Source: an uncultured Oscillospiraceae bacterium
GTDB taxonomy: Bacteria > Bacillota > Clostridia > Oscillospirales > Acutalibacteraceae
NCBI GenBank assembly: GCA_900545655.1
Contig: UQZY01000006.1
Span: 1 to 62,328, forward strand
Reading direction: 5' to 3'
Length of the DNA stretch: 62,328 nucleotides
Shown here in pieces: positions 59,874 to 62,328 of the stretch; position 1 is the stretch's first letter; each line of letters starts with the position of its first letter. A program made the translations under genes and the position numbers. The notes under the pieces are model-generated. The model searched no databases and had not been told where the DNA came from. It saw only the letters and a program-made list of their open reading frames with translations.

Positions 59874-60038
59874 ATGTACGAGATCGACTTGGATCATAAC
59901 CACAGCAAGGATCCTTCTTTTGCAATCCACATACATTACTATGACGGTAAAGGTCATCGACTAAGAGGATACCACCACCCGACCAGAGAACAACGCCGAT
60001 TAATTGATAAGTTTATAAAAGGGGGGAACAAGAGATGA
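59874..60038 (+). CDS. Small His-rich phage-like protein (54 residues)
   Basis: ATG at 59874 after a purine-rich GAGAGAGAAG; the stop overlaps the next start (ATGA). It begins MYEIDLDHNHSKDPSF, is rich in His and Tyr in the middle (IHIHYYDGKGHRLRGYHHP) and ends basic. No family recognised. Position and coupling with the next small gene suggest a phage or mobile-element early gene. Confidence 0.65.
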   Translation: MYEIDLDHNHSKDPSFAIHIHYYDGKGHRLRGYHHPTREQRRLIDKFIKGGNKR

Positions 60039-60277
60039 ACGATATGTCGGAAATTTTAGAGGATTACGCGCATGATCACGATATTCAATTCCACTATAAG
60101 GGAGTGGAATACTTTCTTGTTTGCTGCGAACCGGGGTACGAGTATCTACAAGAAGGGTTGAACGGCAACAAGGAACTATGCCGTTGTGAAAACGGTAAGG
60201 CCATGACAGACTTGTCTGTGGCCGGCGTGCCTCTATACGATGTGTTAAAAGAGGCGACGATAGATTATATTTATTAA
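60035..60277 (+). CDS. Small acidic protein of a phage-like group (80 residues)
   Basis: ATG at 60035 behind GGGGGGAACAAGAG. An acidic 80-residue protein (MNDMSEILEDYAHDHDIQFH ... VAGVPLYDVLKEATIDYIY) with a CRCENG turn and three Cys. It resembles small uncharacterised proteins from phages of Clostridiales; no function known. A terminator follows. Confidence 0.65.
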   Translation: MNDMSEILEDYAHDHDIQFHYKGVEYFLVCCEPGYEYLQEGLNGNKELCRCENGKAMTDLSVAGVPLYDVLKEATIDYIY

Positions 60278-60292
60278 AAATCCAACTTCTGC

Positions 60293-60316
60293 GACTCTCG
60301 TTTGAGGGTCCTTTTT
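60293..60316 (+). terminator. Terminator of the small phage-like genes
   Basis: Arms GACTCTC / GAGGGTC (one U-G pair), loop GTTT, then CTTTTT. Confidence 0.75.
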
Positions 60317-60392
60317 CATTTCTCACCTCCTATACTCATTTGAACCCCGTTCCTCCTCCGGGGAATAATAGAGGAAGCTTTTGGAGGTCACT

Positions 60393-60666
60393 ATGGCAAA
60401 GAAAATTATATGGGACAACAAGAAGTATAAGCAGTTTGAGGAACTGTGTAAGCTGCAGTGTACCGTGACCGAGATTGAGGCCGTTATGGACGCCGACCAC
60501 AAGACGATTAACCGACTGTGTAAGGAGCATTATAAGAGCTACTTTATCCCAAGTCAAAGAAAAGTATAGCCTTAACGGGAAAACGTCCTTGCGTATGGCA
60601 CAGTTTCGTCAGGCGCAGCGGTCGGTGCCTATGGCTATATTTCTAGGAAAGAACTATCTGTTGTAG
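60393..60666 (+). pseudogene. Frameshifted phage small-terminase-like gene abutting the CRISPR array
   Basis: ATG at 60393 behind TTGGAGG. The first frame gives MAKKIIWDNKKYKQFEELCK ... DHKTINRLCKEHYKSYF and then runs off; from about 60545 another frame continues the same family: SQVKEKYSLNGKTSLRMAQF ... SVPMAIFLGKNYL. The halves joined match phage proteins with an HTH start and a C-terminal FLGKNYLGQ block, often called small terminase. A single-base indel near 60540-60550 explains the break. The reading frame ends where the first CRISPR repeat begins (60660). Confidence 0.7.
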
Positions 60667-62202
60667 CCCCTGTAATTCTTTGGTATGATATAATTAACCT
60701 TGAAAAAACAACCCAAAGCGGTTTGTTGTAGCCCCCTGTTATCTTTTGGTATGATATATGTCATTTTCAAAAGGGAATTTGATGAATTGAGTTGTAGCCC
60801 CCTGTTATCTTTTGGTATGATATATGTTATCGTTGCAAGGAGCAGAAGGTAAATAAGTTGTAGCCCCCTGTTATCTTTTGGTATGATATATGACGAAGAA
60901 AGGGAATTGTTGTAGTTTGCAGTTGTAGCCCCCTGTTATCTTTTGGTATGATATATGGTGCTACTGTTCCGTCAGAAGTACGCACTTGTTGTAGCCCCCT
61001 GTTATCTTTTGGTATGATATATGTCAGTGCGCAATGAAAGAAACTGTTTGATGGTTGTAGCCCCCTGTTATCTTTTGGTATGATATATGCACGGTCTTTC
61101 AAGGATTTTCAGAATTTGAGTTGTAGCCCCCTGTTATCTTTTGGTATGATATATGGGCAGGATTACACGGGGCTTGCGGATTATCGTTGTAGCCCCCTGT
61201 TATCTTTTGGTATGATATATGGCTTTGACTATATCTACTGTAAAGATTATGTTGTAGCCCCCTGTTATCTTTTGGTATGATATATGAAAGGAGTTAAAAT
61301 TATGAAAAAATCAGCAGTTGTAGCCCCCTGTTATCTTTTGGTATGATATATGAAAGGCTGTGGTTGAAGGTATCATCCAATTGTTGTAGCCCCCTGTTAT
61401 CTTTTGGTATGATATATGCCGTACACGGAAAATTCCATACAGAACAAGTTGTAGCCCCCTGTTATCTTTTGGTATGATATATGCCTTGCCGAAAATATCG
61501 GCGTGAAGAGCGGTTGTAGCCCCCTGTTATCTTTTGGTATGATATATGATTCAGTTAATTATTCTCTTCAAGTGAATGTTGTAGCCCCCTGTTATCTTTT
61601 GGTATGATATATGTATCCTTATGGCTTAACTACTCAATTACTGTTGTAGCCCCCTGTTATCTTTTGGTATGATATATGGTAATAAATTTAGTTAACTTTA
61701 ACAAGATAGTTGTAGCCCCCTGTTATCTTTTGGTATGATATATGATAAAGAGACAAATCGTTAACTGTTATTGGGTTGTAGCCCCCTGTTATCTTTTGGT
61801 ATGATATATGGAATTAAATACCTGCAGACAAGAGGAAGTGTTGTAGCCCCCTGTTATCTTTTGGTATGATATATGGCTGAAAGCGGCGGGGTTCTACGGA
61901 ATAAGTTGTAGCCCCCTGTTATCTTTTGGTATGATATATGCTTGATCCGAAGTTCGTTGCGGAGCTTCTGGTTGTAGCCCCCTGTTATCTTTTGGTATGA
62001 TATATGCTTCAATATTATAAAGGTTAATTTGAAGCGTTGTAGCCCCCTGTTATCTTTTGGTATGATATATGAAAGCTTATTGCCAGAATTAGAAATCTGG
62101 AGTTGTAGCCCCCTGTTATCTTTTGGTATGATATATGATTTATCATCTTTGGGGAGTTCGACGAACGTTGTAGCCCCCTGTTATCTTTTGGTATGATATA
62201 TG
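60660..62202 (+). CRISPR. CRISPR array, 24 repeats (first degenerate), 23 spacers; type II-C-like repeat
   Basis: 23 identical 36-base repeats (first 60725-60760, last 62167-62202) with 29-30-base spacers. The repeat starts GTTGTAGCCCCCTG and ends TTTTGGTATGATATATG. A degenerate copy at 60660-60694 (one base deleted, three changed) keeps the 3' end; its spacer is 60695-60724. The GTTGTAGC start is typical of type II-C crRNA repeats. The 3' end holds an extended -10 (TGGTATGAT), so each spacer may have its own promoter, as described in Neisseria. One spacer (61287-61316) reads like a gene start with AAAGGAG and ATG. No cas genes or clear tracrRNA are in the window. Confidence 0.97.
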
Positions 62203-62211
62203 ATAGGGGCG

Positions 62212-62247
62212 AAAAAACCAGTCAGATAAACGTCTGACTGGTTTTTT
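62212..62247. terminator. Bidirectional terminator after the last CRISPR repeat
   Basis: AAAAAACCAGTCAGA / TCTGACTGGTTTTTT with loop TAAACG, 10 bases after the last repeat. Works on both strands, as expected between an array and a convergent operon. The remaining 80 bases to the right edge are AT-rich with no feature. Confidence 0.9.
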
Positions 62248-62328
62248 CATTTTGTAAATATCTTAAAATGAATATAAAATTAATTTTAAAAATAAAAAAA
62301 CTCGAAATAAATTAACTTTAGTAGGTTC

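Noticed and set aside
60600..60700. Degenerate repeat at 60660 as the anti-repeat of a minus-strand tracrRNA
   Set aside because: It matches the repeat along its whole length including the promoter end and is followed by a spacer of normal size, so a degenerate terminal repeat is simpler. The minus-strand sequence beyond it lies in the terminase remnant and shows only weak hairpins.
60827..61280. Protein frames running through the CRISPR array
   Set aside because: They are translations of the repeat unit with no RBS.
60660..62202. Cas13d or type I array
   Set aside because: The repeat does not have the Cas13d stem and 3' AAAC end, nor a type I hairpin; GTTGTAGC start and internal -10 fit type II-C.
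62167..62247. Natural single-guide-like fold of the last repeat with the following AGGGGC
   Set aside because: GCCCC/GGGGC and TATC/GATA can pair, but GTTGTA stays unpaired and no tracrRNA-like tail precedes the terminator; likely chance.

Overview
The window looks like a chromosomal segment of an anaerobic, endospore-forming Firmicute, most likely a Clostridia/Oscillospirales (Ruminococcus- or Eubacterium siraeum-like) gut organism. The reasons are the adjacent spoIIGA-sigE pair, the cmk-plsC-ispH/rpsA (IspH-S1 fusion) cluster, a domain-swapped GH3 glucosidase, TTTPETTT-type surface linkers, a tetrahydrofolate riboswitch, strong GGAGG ribosome binding sites and low GC. This is inference from gene content; no taxonomic marker such as rRNA is present.

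Layout. 1-7.2 kb: a probable haem/metal acquisition operon (NEAT surface protein cut by the left edge, ECF S-T-A transporter, ABC exporter-type pair, YgbA-like protein). 7.3-9.5 kb: an Rrf2-controlled redox repair operon (MsrAB lipoprotein, FTR-like Fe-S protein, thioredoxin). 9.6-14.6 kb: FAD dehydrogenase, GH3 glucosidase, membrane-anchored EEP hydrolase. 14.7-15.2 kb: tRNA-Leu(CAG) flanked by interrupted partial copies of itself. 15.4-18.2 kb: an AT-rich HTH plus UvrD-like helicase insert. 18.5-26 kb: uracil permease and the full pyrCKDFEBI set behind a leader-peptide attenuator. 26-41.7 kb: mixed housekeeping (epimerase/Zn-ribbon, dead signal-peptidase homologue, RpiR regulator, cmk-plsC-ispH/rpsA, FkbM methyltransferase, spoIIGA-sigE, ComEA-like, MBOAT, exonuclease). 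41.9-50.1 kb: a corrinoid methyl-transfer locus. 50.2-53.2 kb: asd-dapA-dapB on the minus strand. 53.3-57 kb: queA-tgt-yajC and two membrane proteins. 57-60.7 kb: tyrosine recombinase, ogt and small phage-like genes. 60.66-62.2 kb: a CRISPR array with 23 identical repeats plus one degenerate one; no cas gene is in the window.

How genes work together. The most unusual region is 41.9-50.1 kb. A divergent GroEL paralogue without GroES sits directly upstream of a corrinoid protein; convergent to them is an operon of a RACo-type corrinoid activator and a PucR-like regulator; divergent from that is a second corrinoid protein with a pterin-binding methyltransferase, then a folate transporter behind a THF riboswitch. 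This reads as a self-contained corrinoid/methyl-THF system with its own chaperonin, but the methyl-donor-specific methyltransferase is missing from the window. The CRISPR array is built like type II-C arrays, with an extended -10 promoter inside each repeat, and it abuts a frameshifted phage small-terminase-like gene. Three genes (Rrf2, SpoIIGA, ComEA-like) seem to use non-standard start codons (ACG, ATA, ATA).
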